Part shown: piece by piece, positions 1 to 8,165 of the stretch | Layout: every line of letters begins with the position of its first letter | How positions within the stretch are numbered: the stretch's first letter is position 1 | Assembly: GCF_034931365.1 (NCBI RefSeq) | Contig: NZ_JAYGII010000014.1 | Span: 1-64,000 of the forward strand | Length of the DNA: 64,000 bases | Origin: Natronospira elongata | Lineage (GTDB): Bacteria > Pseudomonadota > Gammaproteobacteria > Natronospirales > Natronospiraceae | Direction: 5' to 3' | Translations under genes and position numbers: made by a program | The notes under the pieces: generated by a model | Database searches by the model: none | Told to the model about the DNA's origin: nothing | The model's input: the letters and a program-made list of their open reading frames with translations, nothing else

Positions 1-875
1 CCGGAAATCTCAAGCCCATCGGGGGTGGTGACCTCATTCCCGGCGGCGGTGCCAGCTACGTGGGTGCCGTGGCCGTTGTCGTCGAAGGCCGTATTGTCGC
101 TGGGGTTGAAGTAGAAAGCGCCAATCAACTTGTTGTTACAGTTGTAACCGGGCTCGTACTGCTCATGATCCGGATCACAAGCGCCAATGAACACGCCATC
201 ACCGAGAGGGTTGACGTGCTCATAGCCGTCATCGGTGACTTCGGCAAAGGATTCGTGGTCGGGGTTGATGCCACTGTCGACGATGGCCACCACCATGTCT
301 TCGCCCTTGCTCTCCACACCGGTGGCAGTGCCCTCCCAAATGGCCGGGGCACCAATTTGCTGGGGCCCGGCAAAGGTCAGCGGCTCATAAACAATCTCAC
401 GCTTGATCGAGCGGATCTCGGGCATGGAGGCGATGGCCTTGGCCGTGCGGGCATCGGTCTCGATGACAAAACCGTTGGCGGCAACCTGCCAACGGCGATC
501 GGGATCGAATACCTGGCCGGTGTGCTGGGCGATGCCGGCCAGCACTTCCTGCTGGCGGTCGCGCAGATACTGCCGATACTCGGCAACGCCAGGCTGGCTG
601 GTGGAGAAGCGCTCCTGGCCGGTCACACGGGGGCTGGTGGCCTCCAGGCCGGGGATGCCACCGGTGTAACGAACGACCGGGGCGTCATGCAGGCGTACGA
701 TCCATGTTTGAATCTCATCACTGTCGAGACCGTCCTGAATGGCCTGTTTGCCACTCCAGTCCCGCCACTGGCTGTCCGCTGCCATATCTTCGCTGGCCAG
801 GCCATTGGCACTGCCCAGGGTGAGTGCGGCCACGATGGCCATGATGAAGGTCTTGCGAAGGATCTTGCCAGGCAT
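1..875 (-). CDS. S8 family (subtilisin-like) serine protease, secreted, C-terminus outside window
   Basis: A reading frame of 291 residues starts at the ATG complementary to 873-875 and runs off the left edge. It is absent from simple ORF lists because no stop lies inside the window. Residues 1-27 form a signal peptide with a basic start and a hydrophobic core. Residues about 55-165 look like an inhibitor-I9-type propeptide. The catalytic Asp is in the motif VAIVDSGIN (Asp200) and the catalytic His in DDNGHGTHVAGT (His269). The catalytic Ser would lie beyond base 1. The family consists of extracellular or periplasmic endopeptidases. An upstream GGGAGGGG-like ribosome-binding site supports the start. 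The gene is separated from ctaB by 290 bases and is probably transcribed alone. Domains after the catalytic core cannot be judged. Confidence 0.93.
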   Translation of the reverse strand, partial: MPGKILRKTFIMAIVAALTLGSANGLASEDMAADSQWRDWSGKQAIQDGLDSDEIQTWIVRLHDAPVVRYTGGIPGLEATSPRVTGQERFSTSQPGVAEYRQYLRDRQQEVLAGIAQHTGQVFDPDRRWQVAANGFVIETDARTAKAIASMPEIRSIKREIVYEPLTFAGPQQIGAPAIWEGTATGVESKGEDMVVAIVDSGINPDHESFAEVTDDGYEHVNPLGDGVFIGACDPDHEQYEPGYNCNNKLIGAFYFNPSDNTAFDDNGHGTHVAGTAAGNEVTTPDGLEIS

Positions 876-1165
876 GCTACCCCTCCCGTGTTAACACAAA
901 GACGGGCGACCGACCGCAACACGCTGGCGCAGACAGTTCCCCCCCGTCAGATTTGAGCCTTCAGAAGTAGCACGCTCACAACGGCGGGGTCAAAATGAGC
1001 AGACGGATGGGGACGGGGCACCACGCACTCCAATGCCCTTGATTCGGATGGGTTTACTTTGAAGTCAAAGGCTTGCGGGTGATGGGAAGGAGACGGCCGA
1101 CGTGATTCCCCGGCGACCGACAGCCGGCCACGATGCGCGCCGCCCCTGTGGCAAAAACGGAACGC
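876..1165. other. Intergenic region between the S8 protease and ctaB
   Basis: About 290 bases without a convincing gene. It must contain the promoter of the minus-strand protease and the 3' end of the ctaB transcript. I see no rho-independent terminator with a T tract. A GGGGTCAAAAT stretch near 990 resembles sequences at 9692 and just upstream of 14207, but the similarity is too short to define an element. Confidence 0.5.
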
Positions 1166-2062
1166 CTAGGCCAGCCAAACGGCCAGATAATGGTCGATGA
1201 GCAGGGCCGCAAAGACACCGATGAGATAGGTGATGGAGAAGCCGAAGGTCTTCATGGGCCAGCGGCTGTCCGGGTCACGCTTGAGGGCGATGGTATAGGC
1301 CAGAAAGGCTATACCAAGGACCACGGCCACAACGAGATAAAGCAGACCGGACATGCCGGTCAGCCAGGGTAGCAGGGTCACCAGTAACAACAGGATGGTG
1401 TAGAAAATGATATGCCAACCGGTGAAATCGACACCGTGGGTGACCGGCAGCATGGGCATGTCCACCTTGGCGTACTCTTCCCGGCGGTGAATGGCCAGGG
1501 CCCAGAAATGAGGCGGCGTCCAGGTGAAGATGATCAGGAACAGCAACAGAGCGTGGGGGTGAATCTCGCCGGTAATGGCCACCCAGCCAAGCACCGGCGG
1601 CGCCGCGCCGGCGGCCCCGCCAATGACGATGTTCTGTGGCGTCGCCCGCTTGAGAAAGACGGTGTAGATGATGGCGTAGCCAACCAGCGAGGCCAGGGTC
1701 AGCACGGCGGCGAGGGGATTGACCAGAAACCACAACAGCGCCATCGCGGTGATGCCGAGAACGGCGGCGAAGCTCAGGACCTGCCAGCCCTTGAGGTGGC
1801 CGGTGGGCAGGGGCCGCTTGCGGGTACGCGCCATTTCGGCGTCGATGCGCCGATCAATGAAATGGTTGATGGCCGCCGCCGAGGCCGCCGCCAGGCCGAT
1901 GCCCACGGTGCCGAAGATGAACAAATCCAGGGGCACGGCACCCGGCACCGCCAGCAACATGCCGACAATGGCGGTAAATACGATCAGCGCCACCACCTTG
2001 GGCTTGCAGAGATCAAGATAGTCCGCCGCCAGGGTGCGAAAGTCGGGGCTTGCCTGGGTCAT
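1166..2062 (-). CDS. ctaB: Protoheme IX farnesyltransferase (heme O synthase)
   Basis: This 298-residue polytopic inner-membrane protein of the UbiA superfamily transfers a farnesyl group to heme B to give heme O, the first step of heme A synthesis for the aa3 oxidase encoded upstream. The first Asp-rich motif is visible as N66-H-F-I-D70-R-R-I-D74, followed by RTRKRPLPTG. The second conserved loop begins YTVFLKR and continues through the Gly/Ala/Pro-rich segment GGAAGAAPPVLGW. Length and about nine hydrophobic segments fit CyoE/CtaB. It is the last gene of the oxidase assembly block and lies 14 bases after ctaA, so the two are probably co-transcribed. The symbol cyoE is also used, but the neighbours argue for an aa3-type oxidase. 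Confidence 0.97.
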   Translation of the reverse strand: MTQASPDFRTLAADYLDLCKPKVVALIVFTAIVGMLLAVPGAVPLDLFIFGTVGIGLAAASAAAINHFIDRRIDAEMARTRKRPLPTGHLKGWQVLSFAAVLGITAMALLWFLVNPLAAVLTLASLVGYAIIYTVFLKRATPQNIVIGGAAGAAPPVLGWVAITGEIHPHALLLFLIIFTWTPPHFWALAIHRREEYAKVDMPMLPVTHGVDFTGWHIIFYTILLLLVTLLPWLTGMSGLLYLVVAVVLGIAFLAYTIALKRDPDSRWPMKTFGFSITYLIGVFAALLIDHYLAVWLA

Positions 2063-2076
2063 GGTCCTGCCTGTCC

Positions 2077-3126
2077 TCAGCTATCCGTACCGGGGCGCCT
2101 ACCATACAGCGCCCAGAGCGCGGTGACCATTGCCAGCATGAGCAGCGCCGCCCCGGCGTTGTGGGCGGTGGCCAGCCACAAGGGCAGACTCAGTACCACC
2201 ACAAAGACACCAATGGCGAGCTGGATCAGCAACAGGCCGCTGACCGCGATGGCCATCCTTCGCAGTACCAGGCCGCCCACCTGCCAGAGCTTCCAGGCGA
2301 AGGCCGCGATCACCGCCAGGGCAATAATGGCACCCAGGCGATGGGTATAATGGATGGCGGTCCGGGCCTCATTGTCGAGGACTCCATACTCATAGTTCTT
2401 GCCCAGCTCACGCCACAGCGTGAAGCCGTCTCGAAAGTCCATCTCCGGCCAGTATTCACCGTGGCAGGTGGGGAAATCCGGACAGGCCAGGGCCGCATAG
2501 TTGGTGCTGACCCATCCGCCGAGGCCGATCTGGAGAATCAGAACAACGGTGGCGGCGATGCCGGCCCGACGCAGGCGACGGCGCGGCCGGCTTGGCAGGG
2601 ACGCGGCTTCATCGGGGGCACCCTGATCGCGGGTACGCAAATACTGCAGCCAGAGCAGGGACAGGGTGGCCAGGCCCCCAAAGAGATGGGCCAGGACAAT
2701 GGCCGGCTTGACCAGCAGGGTCACCGTCCACATCCCCAGCAGTGACTGGAAGATCACCAGCCCCACCAGCAGCCAGGGCAGCTTCACCGGCTGCCGCTTG
2801 TCAGTGCGGTTGAACCAGGCAAGGATCGCCAGGCCCAGAATCATCAGACCCAGCAGGCCGGCGACGTAGCGATGGGCCATCTCTTTCCAGGCCTTGGCCA
2901 ACCACTGTTCGTCGCCCCGGGCCAGGGGGGTGTCATCCCACTGCTCCAGAGCAAAGTCCAATTGCTGCTCGGTCTGGGGCACGGTCATCACGCCGTAACA
3001 GCCGGGCCAGTCGGGACAGCCAAGACCGGCGTCATTGAGGCGGACAAAGGCACCCAGGACAACCACCACCAGGGTCAGGATGGTGGCGGCCAGGGAGCCG
3101 CGGTTGAAGATCTGCAAGCGAGTCAT
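2077..3126 (-). CDS. ctaA: Heme A synthase (COX15/CtaA family)
   Basis: This 349-residue membrane protein oxidises the C8 methyl of heme O to the formyl group of heme A. The two-fold pseudo-repeat is visible. The N-terminal half has the periplasmic Cys pair in GLGCPDWPGC (Cys37 and Cys43) and a heme-ligand His in EMAHRYVAG near residue 85. The C-terminal half repeats this as ALACPDFPTCHGEYWP and IHYTHRLGA. About eight transmembrane helices alternate with these loops. It sits between the SCO-like protein and ctaB in the same orientation with short spacers, as expected for a heme A operon. The start is the ATG at 3126. Confidence 0.96.
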   Translation of the reverse strand: MTRLQIFNRGSLAATILTLVVVVLGAFVRLNDAGLGCPDWPGCYGVMTVPQTEQQLDFALEQWDDTPLARGDEQWLAKAWKEMAHRYVAGLLGLMILGLAILAWFNRTDKRQPVKLPWLLVGLVIFQSLLGMWTVTLLVKPAIVLAHLFGGLATLSLLWLQYLRTRDQGAPDEAASLPSRPRRRLRRAGIAATVVLILQIGLGGWVSTNYAALACPDFPTCHGEYWPEMDFRDGFTLWRELGKNYEYGVLDNEARTAIHYTHRLGAIIALAVIAAFAWKLWQVGGLVLRRMAIAVSGLLLIQLAIGVFVVVLSLPLWLATAHNAGAALLMLAMVTALWALYGRRPGTDS

Positions 3127-3144
3127 GTTCGGGTTCCGGGCTGG

Positions 3145-3768
3145 TTAACCAATCTGTGAAACACGAAGCAGGCGTTTCATGTCGTCCATGAAATCGTCCG
3201 GGTCAAATCCTGCCGGGAAGTACATCATCAGATTACCCAGCGGATCGACAATGTACAGGCGCCCCGTTTCCGGCGCAGCCTGGCCGTCATCGAGCTCGAA
3301 CTGCTCGAGAAAATCCCCGGCGCGGGAATCACTCAGGTCGAAAACACTCAGGTCCGGGTGCGCTTCACGATAATGCGCCAGGTCCGCCGCGCTGGCCGGC
3401 TCGAACAGGACCCGGCGCACCCGGCCCATGTCGCGGCCCAGGGACAGCCGGATCTGTCGGGTTGCCCAGATCACTTCCTGACAGTCGGCGCCACAGCCGT
3501 CGGCGGCGATATAGATCACCGTCCAGCGACGGTCTCCCAGCACACTGCGCTCGCCTTCTCCGGCGCGCCCGGCCAGGGCATTGAGATCGGCATCGTCGAT
3601 GGGCTGGGCGGGATGGACCAGCTCACCCTTGTTGGTGGTGCTTGCCGGCTCCATCGGCCCCTGGAAAGCCCACCACAGCCAGGCAAGGATGAAGGGACCG
3701 GCACAGACCAAAAATACCAACACCAGAGTGATGCGGAAACGTCGGGTGCGGGGATCAAGCTCACTCAT
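3145..3768 (-). CDS. Membrane-anchored SCO/thioredoxin-like protein of the oxidase cluster
   Basis: This 207-residue protein has one N-terminal transmembrane helix (about residues 14-34, LVLVFLVCAGPFILAWLWW) and a soluble periplasmic domain. The domain contains the pair CGADC, spaced like the CxxxC copper/redox motif of SCO1, and a late segment LYIVDPLGNLMMYFP that resembles the end of thioredoxin-fold SCO proteins. Comparable proteins commonly lie between surf1 and ctaA in gammaproteobacterial oxidase clusters. Copper delivery or thiol reduction for CuA assembly is inferred from position and motif, not shown. Its start overlaps the end of surf1 by 8 bases, indicating translational coupling. 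It is shorter and more divergent than classical SCO1. Confidence 0.8.
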   Translation of the reverse strand: MSELDPRTRRFRITLVLVFLVCAGPFILAWLWWAFQGPMEPASTTNKGELVHPAQPIDDADLNALAGRAGEGERSVLGDRRWTVIYIAADGCGADCQEVIWATRQIRLSLGRDMGRVRRVLFEPASAADLAHYREAHPDLSVFDLSDSRAGDFLEQFELDDGQAAPETGRLYIVDPLGNLMMYFPAGFDPDDFMDDMKRLLRVSQIG

Positions 3769-4486
3769 TGCGGTGCACTCGTTTCAGATTGACGACGATG
3801 AAAAGAATAATCACGGCCAGGGTGACGGCGGCCCACTGAAAGGCATAGCCCAGATGTCGCTCTGGCGGCATGTTGATGGGGTCCCAGTCACGGCGAAAGC
3901 CGGGACTGGCCTCGGCATCCATCAAGAGGCGGCCATCGATGACCGGCTCACCCAGTTGCGACTGCAAATCCTCCGCCTCCGGAAAATAAATGCGCCGGGG
4001 CCAGTCACCTTCGGGGCTGGGGGCACTGAGACGGAAACCCGGCCGGGGCAGACTGTCCACCCGCCCCGCGACCGTCAGGGACTCGGTCGATGGTCTCTGC
4101 TCGGCCAGTCGGGCCTCGACATCCTCATCCGCGATCCAGCCCCGATCGACCACAATCAGGCTGCCGTCTGCTTTCAGGCGAAAGGGTGTCCAGACGTGAA
4201 AACCCGGCGCACCCTCACGCAGCATGCTTTCCAGGAGGAATTCCCGTTCCGGCAGAAAACGGCCCTTGAGACGGACGGGGGCATAACGCTCGAGTTCCTG
4301 CCAGTGTTCAGCGCTTTCCACAACGCGGGTTTCGGTACCGGCTTCAAACAGCTCCAGCAACTCGCGCTTTTCCTCTGCCCGGCCCAATTGCCAGGCGGAA
4401 AGGCTGGAAAAGATGAGAACGCCAGCGAGCAGCAGGACCCAGGCCCACCAGGGCGGCTTGAACTGCCAGCCGGTCTGTTGTCTCAT
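3761..4486 (-). CDS. SURF1 family cytochrome oxidase biogenesis protein
   Basis: This 241-residue protein has the SURF1 layout: an N-terminal transmembrane helix ending in SAWQLGRA (about residues 14-38), a periplasmic domain, and a C-terminal helix YAFQWAAVTLAVIILFIVV close to the end. Conserved-looking stretches include VDRGWI near the middle and the terminal GYAFQW. SURF1 proteins help insert heme A into subunit I. The gene overlaps the downstream SCO-like gene by 8 bases and precedes ctaA and ctaB, forming one heme A delivery unit. DUF2909 lies upstream on the opposite strand. Confidence 0.93.
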   Translation of the reverse strand: MRQQTGWQFKPPWWAWVLLLAGVLIFSSLSAWQLGRAEEKRELLELFEAGTETRVVESAEHWQELERYAPVRLKGRFLPEREFLLESMLREGAPGFHVWTPFRLKADGSLIVVDRGWIADEDVEARLAEQRPSTESLTVAGRVDSLPRPGFRLSAPSPEGDWPRRIYFPEAEDLQSQLGEPVIDGRLLMDAEASPGFRRDWDPINMPPERHLGYAFQWAAVTLAVIILFIVVNLKRVHRNE

Positions 4487-4568
4487 ACTGCCTCCCGGCT
4501 CGGGCCGATGGCCCGGCCGAATCCATTCCGGCGCCCACTGAGGCGGCGCCCCTGCCAGGTATCACGCA

Positions 4569-4775
4569 ATGCGGCTTTTGATACTCATCATCATCGTGGC
4601 CATCCTGATCAGCCTGGGCTCCGCCCTGCGCTATTTGCTGAAGGATGCCGGCCAGTCGAAGCGGGCCGTCTGGGCACTGACCATCCGGGTGGGGCTGTCC
4701 GTCGCCCTCTTCCTGCTCCTCATGCTGGGCTTCGCCCTCGGCATCATCGAACCCACCGGGCCGCCGGTTAAGTAG
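4569..4775 (+). CDS. DUF2909 twin-transmembrane protein
   Basis: This 68-residue protein has two hydrophobic helices (residues about 3-21 and 42-62) separated by a short charged loop KDAGQSKRAVW. That is the architecture of the DUF2909 family, small membrane proteins of unknown role found in oxidase clusters of gammaproteobacteria, often facing the opposite way to the cox genes as here. The stop codon TAG at 4773-4775 is the first base triplet of a heptanucleotide repeat array. No typical promoter was assigned. Function is unknown, and a link to oxidase assembly is only positional. Confidence 0.8.
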   Translation: MRLLILIIIVAILISLGSALRYLLKDAGQSKRAVWALTIRVGLSVALFLLLMLGFALGIIEPTGPPVK

Positions 4776-4860
4776 CTGCGAGCTGCGAGCGACGAGCTGG
4801 CAGTGCCGGCTCGCAGCTCGTTGCTCGTAGCTCGTAGCTCGTAGCTCGTAGCTCGTAGCC
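4773..4860. repeat. Inverted heptanucleotide repeat array (GAGCTGC / GCTCGTA)
   Basis: Four degenerate heptads of the GAGCTGC type (4773-4800) are followed after 8 bases by seven heptads of the GCTCGTA type (4809-4857), five of them exact. The two halves are partly complementary and can fold into a hairpin. The array starts exactly at the stop codon of the DUF2909 gene and ends 41 bases before the ctaE stop. A related array occurs at 34894-34951. Frames translated through it give an artificial ATSYEL-type peptide, so coding there is not credible. Confidence 0.9.
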
Positions 4861-4900
4861 AATTCCGACTGGAACAGGCTCGCGGTTGGGTGTAACAGGC

Positions 4901-5782
4901 TCAGAGCCAATACACGAAGATGAACACCAGAATCCAGACCACGTCCACGAAGTGCCAGTACCAGGCGGCGGCTTCGAATGCGAAGTGGTTTTCGGGTGTG
5001 AAATGGCCCTTGAGGCAGCGGAAGAAGACCACCAGCAGCATCAATGCCCCGAGTATCACGTGCATGCCGTGGAAACCGGTGAGCATGAAGAAGGTGGAAC
5101 CGTAGATGCCGGAATCCAGCCGCAGGTTCAGATCCACATAGGCGTGGACGTATTCGTAGCTCTGAATGCCAAGGAAGAGCAGGCCGAGGGCAATGGTGGC
5201 ACCCAGGCCCCAGTTGAGCACCTTGCGGTTGTTGTCCTTGATGGCGTGGTGAGCAATGGTCAGGGTCACGCCCGAGGTCAGCAGGATGGCGGTGTTCAGG
5301 GCCGGCAGGCCCCAGGCACCCATGGTGCTGAATGCGTCATGGCGCGGCGCCGGGCCGTCGGTGGGCCAGGAAGCCTCGAAGCCATCCCAGAGCAGCAGGC
5401 CGGTAAAGAAGTTGGCACCTTCACCACCCAGCCACGGCACCGAGTAGATCCGGGCGTAGAACAGGGCGCCGAAGAAGGCCGCAAAGAAGAAGACCTCGGA
5501 GAGGATGAACCAGGCCATGCCCTGGCGGAAGCTGCGATCCTCCTGAGGACCGAAGGCGCCGCTCACGCTCTCGTTGATCACATCACGGAACCAGCCCCAG
5601 ACCATGTAGAGAATGATGGCACCACCAATGAACATCACCGGCGTGCCCCACAGGAGGCCGTTCAGCAGAGCAGCCGCACCCAGCACGGCCACGAACATCC
5701 CGATGGTGCCCACCACGGGCCAGTGGCTTTCATGCGGGACGTAGTAACTACCCTTTTCCTGAGCCATCTCGTTCTTCCTCAA
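4901..5782 (-). CDS. ctaE: Cytochrome c oxidase subunit III
   Basis: This 293-residue protein has seven predicted transmembrane helices. Family hallmarks include the N-terminal YYVPHESHWPVVG, the FRDVINES loop and the C-terminal TGFHGMHVILGALML and WYWHFVDVVWILVF segments. Subunit III stabilises the catalytic core and supports proton uptake in aa3-type oxidases. It lies 47 bases downstream of ctaG in the same orientation and completes the ctaC-ctaD-ctaG-ctaE order. The next downstream gene on this strand, surf1, is separated by the heptad array and the oppositely oriented DUF2909 gene. Confidence 0.97.
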   Translation of the reverse strand: MRKNEMAQEKGSYYVPHESHWPVVGTIGMFVAVLGAAALLNGLLWGTPVMFIGGAIILYMVWGWFRDVINESVSGAFGPQEDRSFRQGMAWFILSEVFFFAAFFGALFYARIYSVPWLGGEGANFFTGLLLWDGFEASWPTDGPAPRHDAFSTMGAWGLPALNTAILLTSGVTLTIAHHAIKDNNRKVLNWGLGATIALGLLFLGIQSYEYVHAYVDLNLRLDSGIYGSTFFMLTGFHGMHVILGALMLLVVFFRCLKGHFTPENHFAFEAAAWYWHFVDVVWILVFIFVYWL

Positions 5783-5829
5783 TCCTGCAATGGTTATTGG
5801 TCCGAAGGGCCGGCCCTCCGGTCAGGGTC

Positions 5830-6387
5830 CTACTTCTCGCCCACCACGTCCTGGGCGAAGAAGGAATAATTCAGGGTCACGGTGCCAATGTTGCGCGGCA
5901 GTTCCGGATCCACGTAGAAGAGCACCGGCATGCGCTGGCTTTCCTCACCGGCAAAAAGCTGCTCTTCAAAGCAGAAGCACTCCACTTTCTGCACATAGCG
6001 GGTGGCACCCGCTGGCGAAACATCCGGCACGGCGTGTCCCATTCGATCTCGCTCATCCAGATTGGTGGCGAGATAGTGGGTGGTGTAGAGCTTGCCCGGA
6101 TGGACCCGCATGCGGGTTTCTTCCGGGGTGAAGCGCCAGATGTCCCTCTGATTGGTCGTAGCGACAAACTCCACCGTGACCTTGCGGTCATAATCCACTT
6201 CCAGCGCAACCGGTTCGGCGGCCGCGCGGGTGGTGGAGGAACTGCTGATCCCGGTTACCTCGCAGAACACGTCGTAGAGCGGCACCAGGGCAAAGCCGAA
6301 ACCAAACATGGCCACGGAAGCCAGGGTCAACCGGGCCACCAGCCCCCTGTTGCCCTTGCCAGGCTTGCCGTCTTGTTCCGAACTCAT
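5830..6387 (-). CDS. ctaG: Cytochrome c oxidase assembly protein CtaG/Cox11
   Basis: This 185-residue protein has a single N-terminal transmembrane helix (about residues 17-38, LTLASVAMFGFGFALVPLYDVFCEVTG) and a periplasmic immunoglobulin-like domain. The copper-binding motif VECFCFEEQ is intact. Cox11 inserts copper into the CuB centre of subunit I. It sits between the small protein gene and ctaE, the standard place for this gene. Length is usual for the family. Confidence 0.97.
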   Translation of the reverse strand: MSSEQDGKPGKGNRGLVARLTLASVAMFGFGFALVPLYDVFCEVTGISSSSTTRAAAEPVALEVDYDRKVTVEFVATTNQRDIWRFTPEETRMRVHPGKLYTTHYLATNLDERDRMGHAVPDVSPAGATRYVQKVECFCFEEQLFAGEESQRMPVLFYVDPELPRNIGTVTLNYSFFAQDVVGEK

Positions 6388-6421
6388 TCTCGCGCCTCCC
6401 GAGTCAGACTTGCTCGCTGAC

Positions 6422-6550
6422 TCAATAGCGGGTGCTGATCAACAGAAAGATGCCCACATAGAAGGTGACCGCAACGGCCCCGATCACCAGGGCCCAGAAG
6501 CGGGCCCGGCGTCGGTTTTGTTTGGTGCGATCATCGTCTTGCTCGGACAC
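6422..6550 (-). CDS. 42-residue single-pass membrane protein between ctaD and ctaG
   Basis: A short frame too small for normal ORF cut-offs begins at a GTG complementary to 6548-6550. A second in-frame GTG at 6554-6556 would add two residues. It begins VSEQDDDRTKQNRRRARFWA and continues as a hydrophobic helix (residues about 19-38) ending in STRY. A charged N-terminus followed by one helix matches the small unnamed proteins often found between coxA and cox11 in gammaproteobacteria. It lies 7 bases after the ctaD stop and is preceded by a GAGG-containing site, so coupled translation is likely. A role in oxidase assembly is inferred from position only. Confidence 0.75.
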   Translation of the reverse strand: MSEQDDDRTKQNRRRARFWALVIGAVAVTFYVGIFLLISTRY

Positions 6551-6557
6551 ACTCACC

Positions 6558-8138
6558 TCACTTCACTTCCGGGGCGGTCTCGAAGGTGTGGTAAGGCGCC
6601 GGCGAGGGCACTGTCCACTCAAGACCATGGGAGCCTTCCCAGACCCGATCAGTCGCGCGACCCACACCACCGCGGATGCAGTGGATGATCACGTAGACAA
6701 AGATCAGCTGGGAAAGACCGAAGACAAAGGCCCCGATACTGGAGATGAAGTTGAAGTCCGTGAACTGGACCGCATAGTCCGGGATCCGGCGCGGCATGCC
6801 GGCCAGGCCCAGGAAGTGCTGCGGGAAGAAGGTCACGTTAATGGAAATCGTGGACAGCCAGAAATGGGTCTTGCCCCAGAACTCGCTGTACATGTAGCCG
6901 GTCCACTTGGGCAGCCAGTAATACACGGCAGCCATGATGGCGAAGACCGCACCCGGCACCAGCACGTAGTGGAAATGGGCCACCACGAAGTAGGAGTCAT
7001 GGTACTGGAAATCCGCCGGCACGATGGCGAGCATCAGGCCGGAGAAGCCACCAATGGTGAACAGGAAGAGGAAGGCCAGGGCATACAGCATCGGGGTTTC
7101 GAAGGTCATGGCCCCACGCCACATGGTCGCCACCCAGTTGAAGATCTTCACGCCCGTGGGCACGGCAATCAGCATGGTGGTGAACATGAAGAACAGCAGC
7201 CCGGCCACCGGCATGCCCACGGTGAACATGTGGTGAGCCCAGACAATGAAGCTCAAGAAGGCAATGGCGGCAATGGCGTAGACCATGGCGCTGTAGCCGA
7301 AGAGCTTCTTGCGGGCAAAGGTCGGGATGATCTCGGAGATGATCCCGAAGGCCGGCAGGATCATGATGTAGACCTCGGGGTGCCCGAAGAACCAGAAGAT
7401 GTGCTGGAACAGGACCGGGTCACCGCCGCCGGCGGCATCAAAGAAGGCGGTACCGAAGTACTTGTCGGTGAGCAGCATGGTCACCGCACCGGCCAGCACC
7501 GGCATCACCGCGATGAGCAGATAGGCGGTAATCAGCCAGCTCCACACGAAGATGGGCATCTTCAGAAGCCCCATGCCCGGGGCCCGCATGTTCATGATGG
7601 TCACGATGATGTTGATCGCGCCCATGATGGAGGAGATACCCAGAACGTGAATGCCGAATACCAGGAGCGGGAAGGCATCCCCCGTCTGCAATGAGAGCGG
7701 CGGATAGATGGTCCAGCCCGCGGCCGGCGCACCGCCCGGCACGAAGAAGGTCATCAGCAGAAGCGTGAAGCCGATGGGCAGGATCCAGAAGCTCCAGTTG
7801 TTCATGCGCGGCAGGGCCATGTCCGGCGCCCCCACCATCATGGGGATCATCCAGTTGGCCAGACCCACGAAAGCCGGCATGACGGCGCCGAAGATCATGA
7901 TCAGCGCGTGCATGGTGACCATCTGGTTGTAGAACATGGGGTCAACCAGATTCATGCCGGGCTGGATCAGCTCGGCACGGATGACCATGGCCATGGCCCC
8001 GCCCACGAAGAACATGATCAGGCTGAACCAGAGGTACAGCGTGCCAATGTCCTTGTGATTGGTGGTAAACAGCCAGCGACGCATGCCCTTGGCCGGGCCG
8101 TGATGCTCGTCGTGATGGGTATCGGTAGCAGTGCTCAT
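6558..8138 (-). CDS. ctaD: Cytochrome c oxidase subunit I (aa3-type)
   Basis: This 526-residue catalytic subunit of the heme-copper oxidase has about twelve transmembrane helices. Visible ligand motifs are HALIMIF for the low-spin heme, WFFGHPEVYIMILPAFG with the CuB His and its cross-linked Tyr, WAHHMFTVGM for the other two CuB His, and VVAHFHYVLVPG for the heme a3 and heme a ligands. It reduces O2 to water and pumps protons across the inner membrane. The gene follows ctaC by 27 bases. The HPEVY motif and the K-channel-type context fit an A-type oxidase. Confidence 0.98.
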   Translation of the reverse strand: MSTATDTHHDEHHGPAKGMRRWLFTTNHKDIGTLYLWFSLIMFFVGGAMAMVIRAELIQPGMNLVDPMFYNQMVTMHALIMIFGAVMPAFVGLANWMIPMMVGAPDMALPRMNNWSFWILPIGFTLLLMTFFVPGGAPAAGWTIYPPLSLQTGDAFPLLVFGIHVLGISSIMGAINIIVTIMNMRAPGMGLLKMPIFVWSWLITAYLLIAVMPVLAGAVTMLLTDKYFGTAFFDAAGGGDPVLFQHIFWFFGHPEVYIMILPAFGIISEIIPTFARKKLFGYSAMVYAIAAIAFLSFIVWAHHMFTVGMPVAGLLFFMFTTMLIAVPTGVKIFNWVATMWRGAMTFETPMLYALAFLFLFTIGGFSGLMLAIVPADFQYHDSYFVVAHFHYVLVPGAVFAIMAAVYYWLPKWTGYMYSEFWGKTHFWLSTISINVTFFPQHFLGLAGMPRRIPDYAVQFTDFNFISSIGAFVFGLSQLIFVYVIIHCIRGGVGRATDRVWEGSHGLEWTVPSPAPYHTFETAPEVK

Positions 8139-8165
8139 TTTTTCTCTCGACCTCCGGCTCAGTCT

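Noticed and set aside
4344..4910. 188-codon frame reading through the heptad array
   Set aside because: Its N-terminal ATSYEL-like repeats are a translation of tandem DNA repeats and the rest lies antisense or out of frame to surf1 and DUF2909.
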